64,000 nucleotides of DNA from Prosapia bicincta (taxonomy: Eukaryota; Arthropoda; Insecta; Hemiptera; Cercopidae), in the NCBI GenBank assembly GCA_036971475.1, contig JBAIZL010000003.1, forward strand, positions 85,422,042 to 85,486,041. Direction: 5' to 3'. The notes under the pieces were generated by a model. The model did no database searches, was not told the DNA's origin, and saw nothing but the letters and a program-made list of their open reading frames with translations. How positions within the stretch are numbered: the first letter of the stretch is position 1; every line of letters starts with the position of its first letter. Positions 35,323 to 47,473 of the stretch are shown piece after piece. The position numbers were made by a program, and so were the translations under genes.

Positions 35323-35430
35323 CTGATATTATATAAATGAAAACATATTTTACAAAATGTATATATTTTGTATTGACACTGATGCTTATATTATCGTTTA
35401 CTTACGTTTACTCGTAAATATGCATTATAA
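34270..35430. repeat. Old degenerate tandem repeat
   Basis: A motif of the form AACTGTAAATATGTGAAAT followed by TTTCTTATAAAATGTCACT recurs near 34,720, 34,830 and 35,138. More diverged copies lie near 34,460, 34,580, 34,960 and 35,255. It is preceded each time by an AT-rich GTAATAATT...TTATTGATTTTATTTG segment. Spacing is about 110-180 bp. Divergence is high, so this array is much older than the others. Confidence 0.65.
35264..35321. repeat. (TA)n microsatellite
   Basis: A 58-bp AT tract grown inside one unit of the degenerate array, after AACTGTACAT. Confidence 0.98.
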
Positions 35431-35739
35431 AATTTACAGGTATATCAATGGCCAAAATGAAACCTGTAACAGCCTACATTTGTATATAGTACCATACGCA
35501 AGGATAGACATTTGAGGCGGCTATCTTGTGTAAAATAAATTACATACCAGGAGCAATGACAATAGTTGTCTCGTGTAATTGGTTGTAATCTTAATGATGT
35601 ATATTAAATATAATTTTTGCGTCCACAAATAATGCTATTATTTAAACCGGTTTATGTGCATATTTCTGTGGCTTTGAAATGTCCTCGTGAATATTTTACG
35701 TAGAAGCGTATTACTGTAATTCGAATATCATGGAAGAAG
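35431..35739. other. No gene seen
   Basis: AT-rich spacer. Confidence 0.4.
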
Positions 35740-35930
35740 ATTACACCCCAGAGATATGTTCCGCGTAGCGGGGGTTTAGTGAAAGAAGATTAATATAAAT
35801 TTTAATCGTATGGTTCGTTTGATTACGCCCTAATCACTGACCTGGAATAGGGGCTGCGTTTCTGGTATTAAACTGGGAGATTTGTGCTTAGCATCCTGCA
35901 GGAATAATAGGATGAGTATGTGAATACGTT
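35740..35930. other. Single-copy GC-balanced island
   Basis: Unique block with CpGs (TCCGCGTAGCGGGGG near 35,760) and homeobox-type TAAT words. No frame. Candidate conserved non-coding element. Confidence 0.25.
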
Positions 35931-36845
<915 letters not shown>

Positions 36846-36889
36846 AATTTTAATATGTATTCAATTCCTTCTAAAAACTCACACTCTCC

Positions 36890-37480
36890 TTTTACATATC
36901 TTGTACACATTTTCAATAGTTTAGCACATATGTTTTTAATCATCCACTCAAGTTCATATAATTTTTCTTTGAACATGTTGTGGATGAAGATTGATGTTAA
37001 TACATATTTTTCAAATACTCGTATTTATTCATTAATTAAATTTTAAAAACTTGATGTCCTGGTTCTGATTTGAACTGAATGACTACATGTTTGAAATCCA
37101 GCACTTTACCACTGAACCAACATTTCCATAGGTAGAAATCAATGATTTAAAGATAAATATAAAATTACAAGAGAAAGGGTCCTTGCAATAATGAAGCATT
37201 ACAACAGATATATAGAATAAGAAATTATAGACAACCATCAGCTTCATAAAATAGAAACGAAAAAAAAAAGAAATCGAAGAAATAATAACAAACCAAAATA
37301 ATAGACCGACACCATACGTTGTATTAAGAGGAAGATGGAAATTGGATGGAAATTCGCTTTCTATTTTCGCACTTTATATTATGATTCTGTCATATGTATA
37401 TACATATTTATATAATTATAACTATAAAATAAAAGGTAACTAAAATAACATTTTAACTTTGTTCACCTAGTAGGAATATT
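36890..37480 (+). repeat. Family C relative, interrupted copy
   Basis: The left part shares CATCCACTCAAGTTCATATA, the GTGGATGA block, GATGTTAATA and ATTCATTAA(T)TAAATTT with 40,230-40,350 and 44,290-44,400. The right part (37,410-37,480) shares AGGTAACTAAAATAACATTT and CCTAGTAGGAAT with their tails. The middle differs and holds the tRNA-like segment at 37,050-37,127, so it looks like an insertion into or replacement of the family C body. Confidence 0.5.
37050..37127 (-). tRNA. tRNA-like segment (pseudo-tRNA or SINE head)
   Basis: The minus strand reads TGGTTCAGTGGTA (A-box-like, complement of 37,107-37,119), then a loop-like TGGATTTCAAA, then GTTCAAATC (B-box-like, near 37,067-37,075). A/B spacing fits a tRNA. 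The T-arm pairs with one mismatch, but the acceptor stem does not pair, so it is not a functional tRNA gene. A tRNA-derived SINE start is likely. Confidence 0.45.
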
Positions 37481-37546
37481 GTCTTGAATTTTTTTTTTAT
37501 ATTACCTGTTTTATATTAAAGTTTTATATTAGAGTTAAAGCAAGCA

Positions 37547-37620
37547 TATAACTCTATTTTCAAAACTTTAATCTTACTCCTACGAAAGTACGATTGAAGT
37601 TTTGAAAATGGAGTTTCATA
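37547..37620. repeat. Short fold-back repeat
   Basis: Arms at 37,547-37,573 and 37,592-37,620 are inverted copies (TTTTCAAAACTT and AAGTTTTGAAAA within them) with a few differences and an 18-bp loop containing TACGAAAGTA. Confidence 0.75.
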
Positions 37621-38230
37621 ACATCTTATATATTCTGAAATTATGTGAGACAATTTATGCTTTCTAGTACATAAGTTCAAAGGCGATCTTTAATTTAATA
37701 TCTAATACAAAAGTCTATTACAAATTGGAACTCTTGAGGCCATTTTTCTTTTAATACAACATAATTTACTCTTGAATTTCACGAGGCGTTGTTTGGGATC
37801 ATTCTACCCAAAATAATAGTGTACAGTGTTATAATTTGAAGAAACTTGATTAAAATTAATGAGAAAATTCAATATAAATTTATAAGTAATTAACTAAGTT
37901 ATTAAATCATTCTTTTTGACTGAAAATCTAATCTAATAAAGTTTGTTTTACTTATACTTTGAGATTCTGGATTCCGCCCGTTGCACCTGGGGATTTAACT
38001 TGAAGTACGTAACTTGGCTATCACTTCTGCGCAATGATATTTTTAATCTTTTAGTAAGCCCCTTTCTCTTTAATAATTTATTTAATCACTCATATCATTT
38101 TTACTAATTATTTATATAAGGGATTTTTACAACTAATCCTAATTTCTTTACATTCTCCCTTATCTATTAGTATTACATAGAAACTCTTTATTATAGACCA
38201 CTGCACGAAATCGGGTAGGTGAATTGTTTA
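37621..38230. other. No gene seen
   Basis: AT-rich, apparently unique. Confidence 0.45.
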
Positions 38231-38234
38231 ACGC

Positions 38235-38300
38235 GGTTGCCACGTCTAGAACCGGCCCCGCAAGCTATGATCGAAAGTCGCTTACCACTAAGCCCTAATT
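38235..38300 (-). tRNA. tRNA-like SINE head
   Basis: The minus strand reads GGGCTTAGTGGTAAGCG (A-box-like, complement of 38,279-38,295) and, about 25 bases on, CCGGTTCTAGAC (B-box-like, complement of 38,244-38,255). The pair is typical of a tRNA-derived pol III promoter. The cloverleaf is incomplete, so a SINE remnant is more likely than a tRNA gene. The body would lie toward 38,000, where I see no second copy to define it. Confidence 0.5.
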
Positions 38301-40195
38301 GACAACACTAACGAACAGTGTTGCCTAGTGCGAGCGTCTGGCTGTCTGTCTGTCCTTGACTCGTGTAATCAATGTGGCAACGCTGCATTTTTGGCCACCT
38401 GCCCGATTTCGTCCATTGGACTTCTACAACCCCTTGAATGTCTCATTACCCTCCCCACCAAAACATGCCCCCCGTTTCCTTTTGAATATCAAGCATTTTA
38501 TCCCACAATATGGTATTCCAGCCAACTTGAGTTAAACGTTTTAAATATTTGAACGAGCGAACGTTGTGGCAACGGTTTTTGCTGTTTAAAAGTTTATCGT
38601 TTCTTGAAAGCCGTTACACCCTGCTCTTAGTCTGCGGACTTACAAAAGGCAACTGGTGACGGCAACGTAACGCAAACTTGAGTTGTTTTTTCACAGCTTA
38701 TAGTGTATAATGCATATATTCATAGTCAAGTGATAGCAACGCGACTAGCGAGTGACACATCAACTAGAGTTGCTCTAGTCACGGCATGCTGTAAACTCGT
38801 TGCTTAGTTTCTCAGTTGCCAGCAGTATTTGTTGTGTTGTGTATGCGTTTCTCAAGTGTTCTCCCGTATTTAAATAATAATTATTTTTATTTGTACTTTT
38901 TGTGTTTCTGTTTCTTTGAATAGTATTTTATTATACTGGTATAGTATGTCAGAAAAACAAAATATTGCTGGTTTTGGTCATGCTTTGTGTATCCAACAAC
39001 TTCAAGAAGATACCATTGATTACCAACAGTTTTAAGATCGTCACTTGAACTATAAATATTATTTGTTAAAAAACTAGTTTTTATTTCAGTAATGTAATGT
39101 TCATTTTGGGTTTGTAATTATACATAAAAAGAAACACATAAATGAGCAATTAACCATAGCTGATTGTTATTGTTAATTTTTCTCCAGCTGAAATCGGTTC
39201 TCGCCAATTAGTTTTTTTTCTTGATGTTCTCAAATACGACTTTAAAGTATTCGTAACTGCTAAAGCTCATACGATAATAATAAAAAAATTGATGTGGATA
39301 GATTCATAAATTTTACACAGCAATGTATTGACTTTGTCTCCTATGAATGACGTTATAGGGGTGTACAAAGAATTGTTTATTTTTTGTAACGCTTTTTTAG
39401 CTTCTTTCTTAAAATATACACAAGGACGGCGTTCTCCTCTGATGACGACATAATTGGCAACTAAACTAGTAACTTTATATGAAAATATTTGTAAACCGAC
39501 TAGCAACTTTTCTAATAGCAACTCAATTTTATGCTGCGTTGCTATCACCCGTTGCTTTCTATATGTCCGCACTCTTATGGATTCTTTGACGCCTCTAGAT
39601 GTCAAACCTTCTCTTGCACTTGTTTACAAAATTAGTTTAACTTCAAAAAATAAATAATGTGCCCTTCATTTGCCAGCACGTACCCAAATCTGATTTAAAA
39701 CACTAAACTGACATTACTTTAGTGATCCTCTATTTGTCGGCTTATATTATACATTCTTTGTCGGCTTTTGCCTTAAAATCTCCAACTCATTGCCTCCGAA
39801 CATGGGTTACAATTATTAAAATATGCTTCGTATGTTTATATCATATCATATTATATAGATATAAAAGTTTGTATGTAATAGTAAGAAATATAGCAAGGAA
39901 AGTTCTTTAAGTATTGTGTTCAAAACCTTTGAATCATTTTATCCATGGTGGTAAGGCTGTCACTGATGAAGGCGACATGCTAGCCGGAACCACCCTCGTT
40001 GTTTACTGATTAGTGTCAGTTTGAATATACATTTTTGGTACTGTACTTTGGTGAATTGTTCTCGCTAGCTAAGCTCCTTAATTAACAATATTGAATACTT
40101 CATTAACTTCCAGAGGCTTACTGTCAGCATGTTTCGGTTGTTCAGAATAAAAAAAATAATAAGAAATATTGTATTTTCAACGTCTTCTATTAGTT
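38301..40195. other. No gene firmly supported
   Basis: Mixed composition at 38,301-38,860, then AT-rich. The longest non-repeat frame of the window is here: 112 codons on the minus strand at 39,605-39,267, basic, with no domain I recognise. A 74-codon plus frame at 38,328-38,552 is likewise unidentified. Neither is called as a gene. Confidence 0.4.
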
Positions 40196-40199
40196 CGTG

Positions 40200-40665
40200 A
40201 TATATATATCTTATTCAAATTTTCAATCGTTAATAAAATACTTTTTACTCGTCCACTCAAGTTCAAATACATTTTTTTAAACTTGTAGTGGACGACGCGT
40301 GATGTTAATAATGTTCTCCAAATATGAATTCATTAAATACATTTAATTACATTACATTAATTACATTATTTACATTAATTTTAATTCTATATGGAAGAAA
40401 ACGTTTCATAAAAGTGGCGAAGTATGCAATATAATTATTTATATCCCATTTTATAACCTATTATTATTTTATTATTCCACTTTGCTTAATATAAGTGATA
40501 ACATATGATTTCATCAAACAGCTGATTTTTTTGTTATAGGTTATGTAATTGCGAAGCTGTTATAACGCATAGGTTATGTTACTTTTTTGTAATAATTGTA
40601 ATTATTTAACAAAAAATAACTAAAATAAAATATTTCTTTGCTGTCCTAAGTAGGAAATGTTCACA
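40200..40665 (+). repeat. Dispersed repeat family C, copy 4 (extended)
   Basis: It aligns along its length with 44,244-44,660: TTTTCAATCGTTAATAAA, CTCGTCCACTCAAGTTCAAA, GTGGACGA, AACGTTTCATAAAAGTGGCG, AAACAGCTGATTTTTTTG, GGTTATGTTACTT and TAACTAAAATAAAATATTTC. The CAGCTG signature thus sits in the middle of a larger ~430-bp unit. Confidence 0.8.
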
Positions 40666-42015
40666 TTACTTGTTATTATTTGTTATTGTGAATGTAGACA
40701 ACGTTTTTAAAGTTATTACAATGTTCAGTTTAGGATTTAAAAATATTAAAATAATTTATGCACCATTATACTACAGAGTATGGTAGTTCTCCTGAAGGGG
40801 GTAACCTCTTTATAACCTCAATAGAGAGTGGGCTGCGTCAGGAACGCGACCAGCACACATTCTGTCGTAAGGTCTCTTAAAGGAAGCTTTAAAGACCCTT
40901 ATGGTTAATAATAGCCATCTTAAACAATCAAAAAAAATGCTAAGCTATCTTAAACTTTAAGCGGTATACTTAATTGTTATTTTGAACCTAAAAGATATTG
41001 CTTTATTTTATTTGTGAAAACTCGTTACATGTTATTGAATGTCTTAAGGTTTGTTTATAAATCTCATAAATCACTTTTATAGGATTTTCTTCTCTATACG
41101 TTCACCATAAATATAAAAGTTTTTATAAAATCCACTTTGTTCGAGTTAATATTGACTTTGGTAAAAGTATTAGAAACTCGTTGTGAGTGTGTTTACTTAG
41201 GATGGGGTCGGCTGTATTATTTAGTGGAATCTGTAAGGTAAAAGGGAACGCTGAAACTTACAAAGGTTTCAGTGTAAAGGAAACTCTTTAGTGCATAAAT
41301 ATATGTAAATTAGTAGCCTTATATAATAGTGTTTACTTGTGTTAATTGAGAGAGTGGAAAAAATAAGATTTTGATTTCATATTGTATATGTTTAAACAAA
41401 ACATTTAAATTGCAAATACGAATATTTATATTTGTACCTGTTTTAATATAAACCTGTTTCGAGCTAGGTCGTAAAAAAATTACTTGAAAGTATGTTTAGT
41501 TTAAATAGACAATAAATATCGAGTTATTCGTAATAGTTATTTTAAATTTGTAATTGAAAAATTAATTAGTTTTGTTTAACCAAGATTTCCTAACCGGATA
41601 TTTTATAGCTATAGTGAATATATCTAATTTGTAATGCGGCATAATATAAAGTACTACATTATATAAGGGGAATTTGATTGGCTACAGTTCTGAGGGGTTT
41701 TTCGAACAATTGTTTTACTTTTGGTTCATGACATTTATAACTTTTTTTGTTTATTATCTATTTATGAATAAACAATTACCTAAATTATTGAGTAAAAACG
41801 GGAACGTTATGTTTCATTTTAATTTATGAGTTTTGATGTACGTTTACAAAACAAGATTTAACTCCAAAATTAAATTTTATATAATCTTTGTGATAAGACT
41901 GCCCTAATAGGACCGCGAATTCACGTGTGATTTTTAATTCACCAACTTATGATTAATGCAATAAGTTTTGCTGGCATTAATTTCTAATTTAATTAACATT
42001 ATCTTTGTCTTAAAA
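40666..42015. other. No gene seen
   Basis: AT-rich with a GC-richer patch at 40,790-40,890. No frame, RNA gene or named repeat. Confidence 0.45.
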
Positions 42016-42163
42016 CCGAGATTACCAACCTGTGGTTCGCAGGACGTTCTCAGAGTTGATAATAAAATTAATTAACTTTTAATCACAGAACACAAAGACT
42101 TCCTATCAATTTTTATAATTTAGAAATACCTTCTCCCAGACGTAATACATCCCGTTCCCTCAG

Positions 42164-42175
42164 TGCGCATGCGCA
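42164..42175. promoter_or_regulatory. NRF1/EWG-type palindrome
   Basis: TGCGCATGCGCA matches the full NRF-1 (insect EWG) binding consensus. It lies just inside the left part of the hAT remnant in a small CpG-containing patch, so it may be an old transposon promoter. Confidence 0.4.
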
Positions 42176-42242
42176 GCCACACTGCATGGAGCATCCTTCG
42201 TGTGGTCCTGTGTTGTTTGTCTGCAGCGTCATTAACCTTAAC

Positions 42243-42572
42243 AGTCCTCCTGACTGTTTTAAAGGCTGTAAAACAGTTGGTCCCTGAACTCAAATCCTCC
42301 TGACTGTTGTAAAGGCTGTAAAACAGTTGGTCCCTGAACTCAAGTCCTCGTGACTGTTGTAAAGGCTGTAAAGCAGTTGAACCCTGAACTCAAGTCCTCC
42401 TGATTGTTGTAAAGGCTGTAAAGCATTTGAACCCTGAACTCAAGTCCTCCTGATTGTTGTAAAGGCTGTAAAGCAGTTGAACCCTGAACTCAAGTCCTCC
42501 TGATTGCTGTAAAAGCTGTAAAGCAGTTGAACCCTGAACTCAAGTCCTCTTGACTGTTGTAAAGGCTGTGGT
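42243..42572. repeat. 50-bp tandem array, 6-7 copies
   Basis: TCCTCCTGA recurs at 42245, 42295, 42345 and on at 50 bp. Units contain TTGTAAAGGCTGTAAAGCAG and CCCTGAACTCAAG. Early units read ACAGTTGGTCC and later ones GCAGTTGAACC, so two variants spread side by side. Unrelated to the 50-bp array at 28,611. Confidence 0.95.
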
Positions 42573-43150
42573 TTCACTAGAAGCACGCCGTTAATTCAAT
42601 ATTGTTTGGGAAGATATGAGGTCGCTTCATTCCAAGCGGCTCCTTCACACTAAAATGCGTTGATTACCGCGGTCATGTATTGGGCAGATTTTAAGAAGTA
42701 AGACAAGTTTGCATGTTCCTCGACACAAATTATGACAGAATTAGCTGGTGGGGAGCCAAAACTCCTGTTTTTGGCTGATAGTTTTGTATAATGTGCTGAT
42801 ATAACAATTACACATATGGAGGTGAATCTTCATCTTCAGGAATTCTCAAGAACAGAATAATCTTTGGAGGATAATTGCTTGCTTTAAAAACAAATTAGTG
42901 TTGTAACAAACACAAACAAAGATAGACTCTTTTGAAATGTTCAGTTTGTTTTCTGAGTTTCTTATAAAATCGGAAGGTCTAAATGTGAATAAATTTTAAC
43001 TAACAGCTTTGGTAAAGGGCTAAATTCATTCCACGAGAATTTTGAAAAATATTTCCCTGCTGCTCTGACGTCAGAGGTAAACACTTACGACATCAAATAA
43101 TTTTTTTACAAATCAAGGATAGTAATCTTTCACGTTTTGAACGGGAAGCA
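42573..43150. other. hAT interior without recognisable coding sequence
   Basis: Mixed composition between the 50-bp array and the inverted repeat. No transposase N-terminus, BED finger or DDE block could be read. Confidence 0.4.
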
Positions 43151-43153
43151 TAA

Positions 43154-43489
43154 TGCAGACCAAGTAACCGTGCACTTGGCCTTGAGAGATCACTCAAGAT
43201 TTCTTGTGTACCACCATTTCTGAAACACGTTACATATTGCGAATGTTCGTTACATTAACAGCTTCTGTATCCGATATGTCTACACATATTTCAAAATTTT
43301 TTGGTATTTGATATGGAAGGTTATTTATCATCGAATTTATCTAATATCGACCGTCTCTAGCAAGTCAATGTTTTGACAGTCCTTATCGTGTTTGTAGGAA
43401 AGTATTTACAGTGACTCATTGCAGCGCTCCACCTCTCGTCTCTCCCATTGCCATCTCTCAAGGCCAAGTGCACGGTTAAATGGTCCGCA
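43154..43489. repeat. 37-bp inverted repeat, 262-bp spacer
   Basis: Arms at 43,154-43,190 and 43,453-43,489 share ACCGTGCACTTGGCCTTGAG and its complement with four differences overall. The right arm overlaps the start of the transposase-like frame, so part of that frame's beginning (SHCHLSRPSARLNG) comes from the repeat. Confidence 0.85.
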
Positions 43490-43800
43490 GTATGCTGATA
43501 TTTCTTCTGATCTTCACGTTGAATATTTGAAAACGCTATGTAAACCTATTTCAAGCTTTTGGATCCATTTGCTTGACGAGAATCCCAATCTCAATAATAA
43601 AGCCTTGATAATTCTGATCTCAATTATTTTCACTTATCTTTGCGAAACATCATTTCCAACGCTAAATGTTAACAGTGATAAGCATTGGATGCTCAATTCA
43701 GGTAGGGTATTACTACTTTGAAGCTAAATATTGAACATCTAATCAGTAAAATACAACACCATGGAAGCCCATGAGTATCATACATTGAAAGATAACTTTA
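43395..43800 (+). pseudogene. hAT transposase C-terminus, ZBED5/FAM200-like
   Basis: A frame at 43,419-43,721 holds, from residue 44 to about 82, FWIHLLDENPNLNNKALIIL and the block FTYLCETSFPTL. This is the hAT dimerisation region, where relatives read close to FATTYLCE-GFSAL. After the stop at 43,721 a shifted frame still reads LNIEHLISKIQHHGS, matching the family's extreme C-terminus. The catalytic part, the BED finger and a plausible start are missing, so this is a fossil, not a domesticated gene. Identity comes from recognised motifs only. Confidence 0.8.
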
Positions 43801-44194
43801 ATCTTTATGCACTATTCAACCTTGTTATCTCTATTTACAACTCAGTGGAATGTAAATATAATATACGTTTTTAAATATAAATTAAAAATAAAATTAATTT
43901 GTCTTGAAAAGTTTATGTTCCGCGGACATTTCGGTAGAAGTCTACTGGTCCACAAGGGAAAACGTTGGGAACCACTGGTATAGATACTAAGATATAGGTT
44001 GTACTAGGAAGGATACTCCAGGCGCCTATGCTTTAGATAGAACTAAGAGGCAATTGATGCTATCATGGAAATTATGAGTGATGCTGCCTTAGAAGGTACT
44101 TAGACACGAATCTTGAAGGATATTGATGAAGAAAATTATACTCATTAAAATTTCAAAGTAACTTTCTTTTTTTCAGTTCGTTCTATTAGTTTAT

Positions 44195-44199
<5 letters not shown>

Positions 44200-44243
<44 letters not shown>
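44200..44243. repeat. (TA)n microsatellite
   Basis: A 44-bp TA tract at the left edge of family C copy 5. Confidence 0.98.
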
Positions 44244-44245
<2 letters not shown>

Positions 44246-44660
44246 TTTTCAAAATTTTAATTGTTAATAAATTACTTTCAATAGTTTTTATTCATCGACT
44301 TGAGTTCAAATATGTATTTCTGAAATTCGCAGTGGATGGTACAGATGGTAATACGCTTTAGTATGAATTTATTCATTAAATTTAATTAATTAAATTTAGT
44401 TTTTATAAAAAAAAACTTTTCACAAAAGGCGCAAGGTATGCAATAGAGTTACTCCATCCCATATGGCTTGAAATAAGAGATATTATGATTGCATAAAACA
44501 GCTGATTTTATTATAGGCTATGTGGTAGAACAGCTGTTTTAACTCATAAGTAACGTTAATTTATTTATATTAAATATAAAATTGTTGTAATTATTTAATA
44601 TAAAGTAACTAAATTAAAAATCTTTTTTTGTTAATCTAAGTAGGAATTGATTTAAAAATA
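44244..44660 (+). repeat. Dispersed repeat family C, copy 5 (extended)
   Basis: Full-length alignment with copy 4, including AAACAGCTGATTTTATTATA and GTAGAACAGCTGTTTTAACT, and ending at CTAAGTAGGAATTG. It starts directly after a TA tract. Confidence 0.8.
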
Positions 44661-44930
44661 TTTATTTTATATTATTTGTTCAAGATAAAAACGGCGATTT
44701 ACAATCTATTTCTTAATTTCTTATTCGTGCTTCAGAGACTACGTCATCGTGAGTATAACCACACAGTTGTTGAACTGTAACTTTTTTCTTTGATGATAAT
44801 GATGATGATAACAGTCATTCAAGCATGTATGAGAAAATTAGCTATTGAGTATGTCTTGCTGTATATTGTTTTATAATTACTAACTTATCTCACAAGAGAT
44901 CCTTAATATAAAAAAAAATATATTTAATAC
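44661..44930. other. No gene seen
   Basis: AT-rich spacer with a GATGATAATGATGATGATAA run near 44,793. Confidence 0.4.
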
Positions 44931-45150
44931 GCCTTATAACAGCACCGTTAAAATTAAACAATTTAATAGGAAATCAGTGTACAAGTTAGCAGGCGTGATA
45001 CAAGACGCTGTCGGGATTAGGTTGCTTTTATTAAAGGCATAATTGACGGCCGAGGGATGTGAATCGATACAATCTGAAGCATTGATGACAAGTAAGAAGG
45101 CGCCAGCTGGACTGCGGCTGATCCTGCTTCTACGCACGGATAAACTTTAA
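44931..45150. other. Single-copy GC-balanced island
   Basis: Unique, CpG-containing block. A 67-codon minus frame (45,137-44,934) spans it without a recognised domain. Candidate conserved non-coding element or exon. Confidence 0.3.
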
Positions 45151-46755
45151 TGTTTCTCAATGTGTGTTCTTGAAAATCTTATGAACGATAACTCTCGGCG
45201 TGTGATATAAAGGTTTCCTAAAATAATTGGCTTGAATTTTTTTTTAATTTATTGAGTCTTTGAAAGAAATTGAAACATTTAGCACGTACTAAATATTTGT
45301 GACGCGTATGAGAACGTGATTTTGATGATGCTTATATGATTTTAAAATATTGTCCCACTGGGGGTCGATTTGTTGATACTATTCGGAAGTTATCCTATGA
45401 AAGGTCGATATATTTTTTAAAATTGATTTATTGATATATTTATACAAAGGCTGTAACTTACTGTAGCATGTGTAATAATGTCAACTGTTACAATTATATG
45501 AACGCAATGTAACATATAAATAAAACGAAAACTATTTTCAGTGCAAAAATTCAAAGACTGTGAAAGTGTAAAAATTTCAAGAGAAACATAAATCAATAAG
45601 GACGTATTGTTCAACACATCTGTTGTAATTCCTTTTGCAGATGTGACTTTGAAAATAGATGGTTAGGCTATAAGTAGCGTATTCTTAACGAATTCTAACA
45701 TTAATATTTATAATGTGAAACTGCGGAAACATAAGCTCGTTGGTTGAGTTGTTGCAAGCGAGCTCGTATTGGTTGAACGTATTTAAATGTAGCTGTAGAT
45801 CTGCTAGAGATTGTGCAGGGCAAAGTAGATTTTTCATTGATTAAAACAGAGAAGGCGTGTGTTTAAATAGGGGTTTGGTTATCGATTCTAGCGCAGGGGT
45901 CGTATCAACTACTAAGTTGTAGGGGTCAAAGAGATAATTGTTAATTGTTTGATAAAGTAAATATTGCGATTCATTAGTCTTATTATTTTATATACCTACT
46001 TTTGTAAAGTTGGGAATTTTAATTTGAAGGCGACATAGGAAAGGAAAGGCTGATCACTACTTTCTACTAAAAGTTCGTAAACTAAAAGTGGACTACATAC
46101 CAAGTGGCTACGGGGACACAGGTGGACACCATTCAAGTGGCCTTCATCTGCCATGCATCTTCACGTGTACCACCACACTATACAGTACAATTATCTATGT
46201 AAACATTGAATTTCATAATCTTATTCTGCCAACTAAGATTAAACAATCTGTAGTAATATAGCAATGATTGTATTTAAATTTTCATAAAATAACTGAATGA
46301 AGTAACTGAAACTCAGCCAACGCCAATAATCAAAACCCTTCATATCTCATTAGTAATTGATACTTTACTAATGGTAAGGAATCTGTTGATTCTAGTTACT
46401 GTAAAAGAAACTAAAAAACATGAAACTAGAAAACTAAAAACCTATTATTATTATTATTATTCACCAATTTGTAGTAAGATTAAAACCAGTTTACATTATT
46501 TGAGGGTTTTATTTAAAATCCCAGTAAAGCCAAGGTGAAGAAAGTACGTTTTTCATAATAATTAATTATTTTCACCGTATGGTTTTACTATTGATATATT
46601 ATGTTTTGTTATAATAATTTGTATGGTGTGTGTGTGTGTGTCTGTGTATAGTTTTTTACATTTTCCTCTTACACGTGTATTGATCAAAACCATTTTTTTA
46701 AACAGGATTGCTTTATTTCAATTTGTTTGAAACATTTAAATTCTTTACTTATTAC
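45151..46755. other. No gene seen
   Basis: AT-rich apart from a balanced patch at 45,725-45,900 that includes an inverted CCAAT (ATTGGTTGAACG) and GAGCTCGTATTGG. Also an (ATT)6 run at 46,444-46,461 and a short GT run at 46,626-46,646. Confidence 0.45.
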
Positions 46756-46757
46756 AC

Positions 46758-46830
46758 TCAGAGTATACCCTCGCTATTCTTGGTTTTGCTTATTCGCGGT
46801 TGACAAAATTAGAGGACATCCCGCTCAAGC
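46758..46830 (+). mobile_element. Possible Tigger-like end
   Basis: TACCCTCGCTATTCTTGGTT followed by TTGCTTATTCGCGGTTGAC resembles Tigger inverted ends (CCCTCGCTTATCGCGG type). No partner end was found, so the right limit is unknown. Confidence 0.3.
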
Positions 46831-47470
46831 TATTCATTACTGTTTCTAGAGGTTAAAAGATGGTTTTAGTAAGAGAATGAGGTAAAAGTATGTATATATA
46901 TTTGGGGAGGAAGGCCATTGTATAGCGACCTAACAAGAGATCGCGCACAAACGATTCACTTAAAGCTGACGAGTTTTGTCTCTTTACATTAATGGAACGT
47001 ATCGAATGTAAAGGCTCGACGAAACCACTTTGCAACACTATAGACGTTTGACAGACTCTTTAGTGACGGGAAGTGGCAGTAACTTGGACAAAAACCCAGT
47101 ATTCAGTTACATTTTCAATTTGTGCAGGTACAATCTGGACAAATATATTCACTCAACTAATTGGGAATATATAATTATGTGAAAGTTGCCTCTAGTAACG
47201 CGTATGGGTATTCAGGACAGCTGTTTCGGGAGATGTCCCTGGTCAATTCATCTAGTAACGCTTGTTTGTTTTAAGTTATGATGGGATGAGTAAAGGTTGG
47301 GGTAGAATAGTATAGAGATATTTATTAGGAGATTTTTGAGGGAGATTTAGGGGTTATGATGTCAAAAAAATGTGTCTGAATTGTAATGTTTTGTAATGAG
47401 TGGTGTTGAGTATGTATTTTGGGCGTAACTTGATATCTTTGTAACTTTATAAAACAACTGTGGCGTAATG
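46831..47470. other. No gene seen
   Basis: Mixed composition. A 61-codon minus frame (47,038-46,853) is unremarkable. Confidence 0.4.
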
Positions 47471-47473
47471 TTT

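Larger units (their letters stand above)
42017..43983 (+). mobile_element. Degenerate hAT (ZBED-type) transposon
   Basis: The left edge carries GAGATTACCAACCTGTGGTT (42,026-42,045), a diverged hAT end. The right edge, at about 43,958-43,976, reads GAAAACGTTGGGAACCACTG, the inverted CAGTGGTTCCCAAC type. A transposase C-terminal fragment lies near the right end, in the expected orientation. The interior has gained a 50-bp tandem array and an inverted repeat. The left edge is less certain than the right. Confidence 0.6.

Noticed and set aside
37050..37127. Functional tRNA gene
   Set aside because: The acceptor arms do not pair, and the anticodon would read TCA. Better explained as a SINE or pseudo-tRNA.
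39267..39605. 112-codon minus frame as a host gene
   Set aside because: It is the longest non-repeat frame, but it lacks any recognised motif and has no splice or transcript evidence. A frame of this length by chance in 64 kb is possible.
42820..42845. Another hammerhead core (minus strand CCTGAAGATGAAG)
   Set aside because: No GAAA at the right distance and no stem II.
43419..43721. Domesticated ZBED5-like host gene
   Set aside because: Only the C-terminal dimerisation block remains, followed by a frameshifted tail and a hAT end. No BED or catalytic region.
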